Shown here one piece after another: positions 63,978-64,000 of a DNA stretch of 64,000 nucleotides. Made by a program: the position numbers and the translations under genes. The first letter of the stretch is position 1; each line of letters begins with the position of its first letter. Source of the DNA: Bacteroides sp. 51. GTDB lineage: Bacteria; Bacteroidota; Bacteroidia; Bacteroidales; Bacteroidaceae. The DNA is taken from the NCBI RefSeq assembly GCF_010500965.1, contig NZ_QVMI01000003.1:62001-126000 (forward strand). Reading direction: 5' to 3'. The notes below the pieces were generated by a model that worked only from the letters and a program-made list of their open reading frames with translations, was not told the DNA's origin and searched no databases.

Positions 63978-64000
63978 ATGATAGAATCTGATCATGTCGG
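63978..64000 (+). CDS. dnaA: Chromosomal replication initiator DnaA (5' end only)
   Basis: Only 23 bases are in the window: ATG ATA GAA TCT GAT CAT GTC GG, translating to MIESDHV. Bacteroides DnaA begins MIES-N/D-HV, so this is probably the dnaA start, cut by the window edge. The call rests on seven residues and the preceding gene-free AT-rich region. Confidence 0.6.

Overview
The window is a chromosomal stretch of a Bacteroidetes bacterium, almost certainly order Bacteroidales. The evidence is the recurring promoter element TAnnTTTG (the Bacteroidetes -7 box) just upstream of many starts, almost no Shine-Dalgarno signals, Bacteroidales-type genes (DUF4831, DUF4837, LptE-like, NamZ/DUF1343), a succinate/propionate-type methylmalonyl-CoA mutase, and a partial dnaA whose first residues (MIESDHV) look like Bacteroides DnaA. 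Genus cannot be fixed from the sequence alone. No rRNA, CRISPR array, prophage or complete composite transposon is visible.

Layout. 1-8895: a one-direction cluster for glutamate fermentation by the methylaspartate route: glutamate mutase sigma subunit, its reactivating ATPase MutL, the epsilon subunit, methylaspartate ammonia-lyase, an AtuA-like (DUF1446) protein, a DUF4387 protein, a P-loop protein probably carrying an alanyl-tRNA-synthetase-like domain, and a two-subunit class I fumarase/mesaconase. 8896-10202: an accessory islet with a REP-associated HUH transposase (RAYT) between REP repeats. 10203-20645: housekeeping genes (lactonase, B3/4 protein, pgeF, obgE, adk, hpt, peptide transporter, NAD(P)HX repair), with a four-helix-bundle gene lodged between obgE and adk inside a repeat. 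20646-36152: PqqD-like/MFS pair, a secG-TPR-lptE-sigma54 activator-pdxA run, rlmN, aroC, M20 dipeptidase, M48 protease and topoisomerase III. 36153-37396: a 1.2-kb gene-free stretch with what looks like a ~670-nt structured non-coding RNA with its own promoter, many helices and a strong terminator. 37397-44108: MBOAT/SGNH acyl-transfer pair and the two methylmalonyl-CoA mutase subunits. 44109-57549: kinase-like protein, MATE pump, lysS, gpsA, pgi, a lipoprotein, HAD hydrolase, tRNA-Arg(CCG), asnA, ung and lptD. 57628-64000: HD protein, namZ, a lipoprotein of unknown function, a BASS-type transporter, amidase, MlaD-like protein, and a candidate origin region next to the truncated dnaA start.

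Metabolically the window joins two B12-dependent mutases: glutamate mutase feeding mesaconate/citramalate, and methylmalonyl-CoA mutase of the succinate-propionate route. A glutamate-fermenting, propionate-forming anaerobe is a reasonable inference. No citramalate lyase is present.

The intergenic DNA is unusually rich in repeats. There are 78-80 bp double palindromes (three copies), simple-sequence inverted repeats often abutting stop codons and sharing a GCCGCAT-like core, CGCAGAG-type inverted repeats, REP hairpins after stop codons, and several short degenerate arrays with a ~22-bp period. The best candidates for something undescribed are the structured RNA at 36194-36866, the ~22-bp arrays, and the repeat-embedded four-helix-bundle gene.
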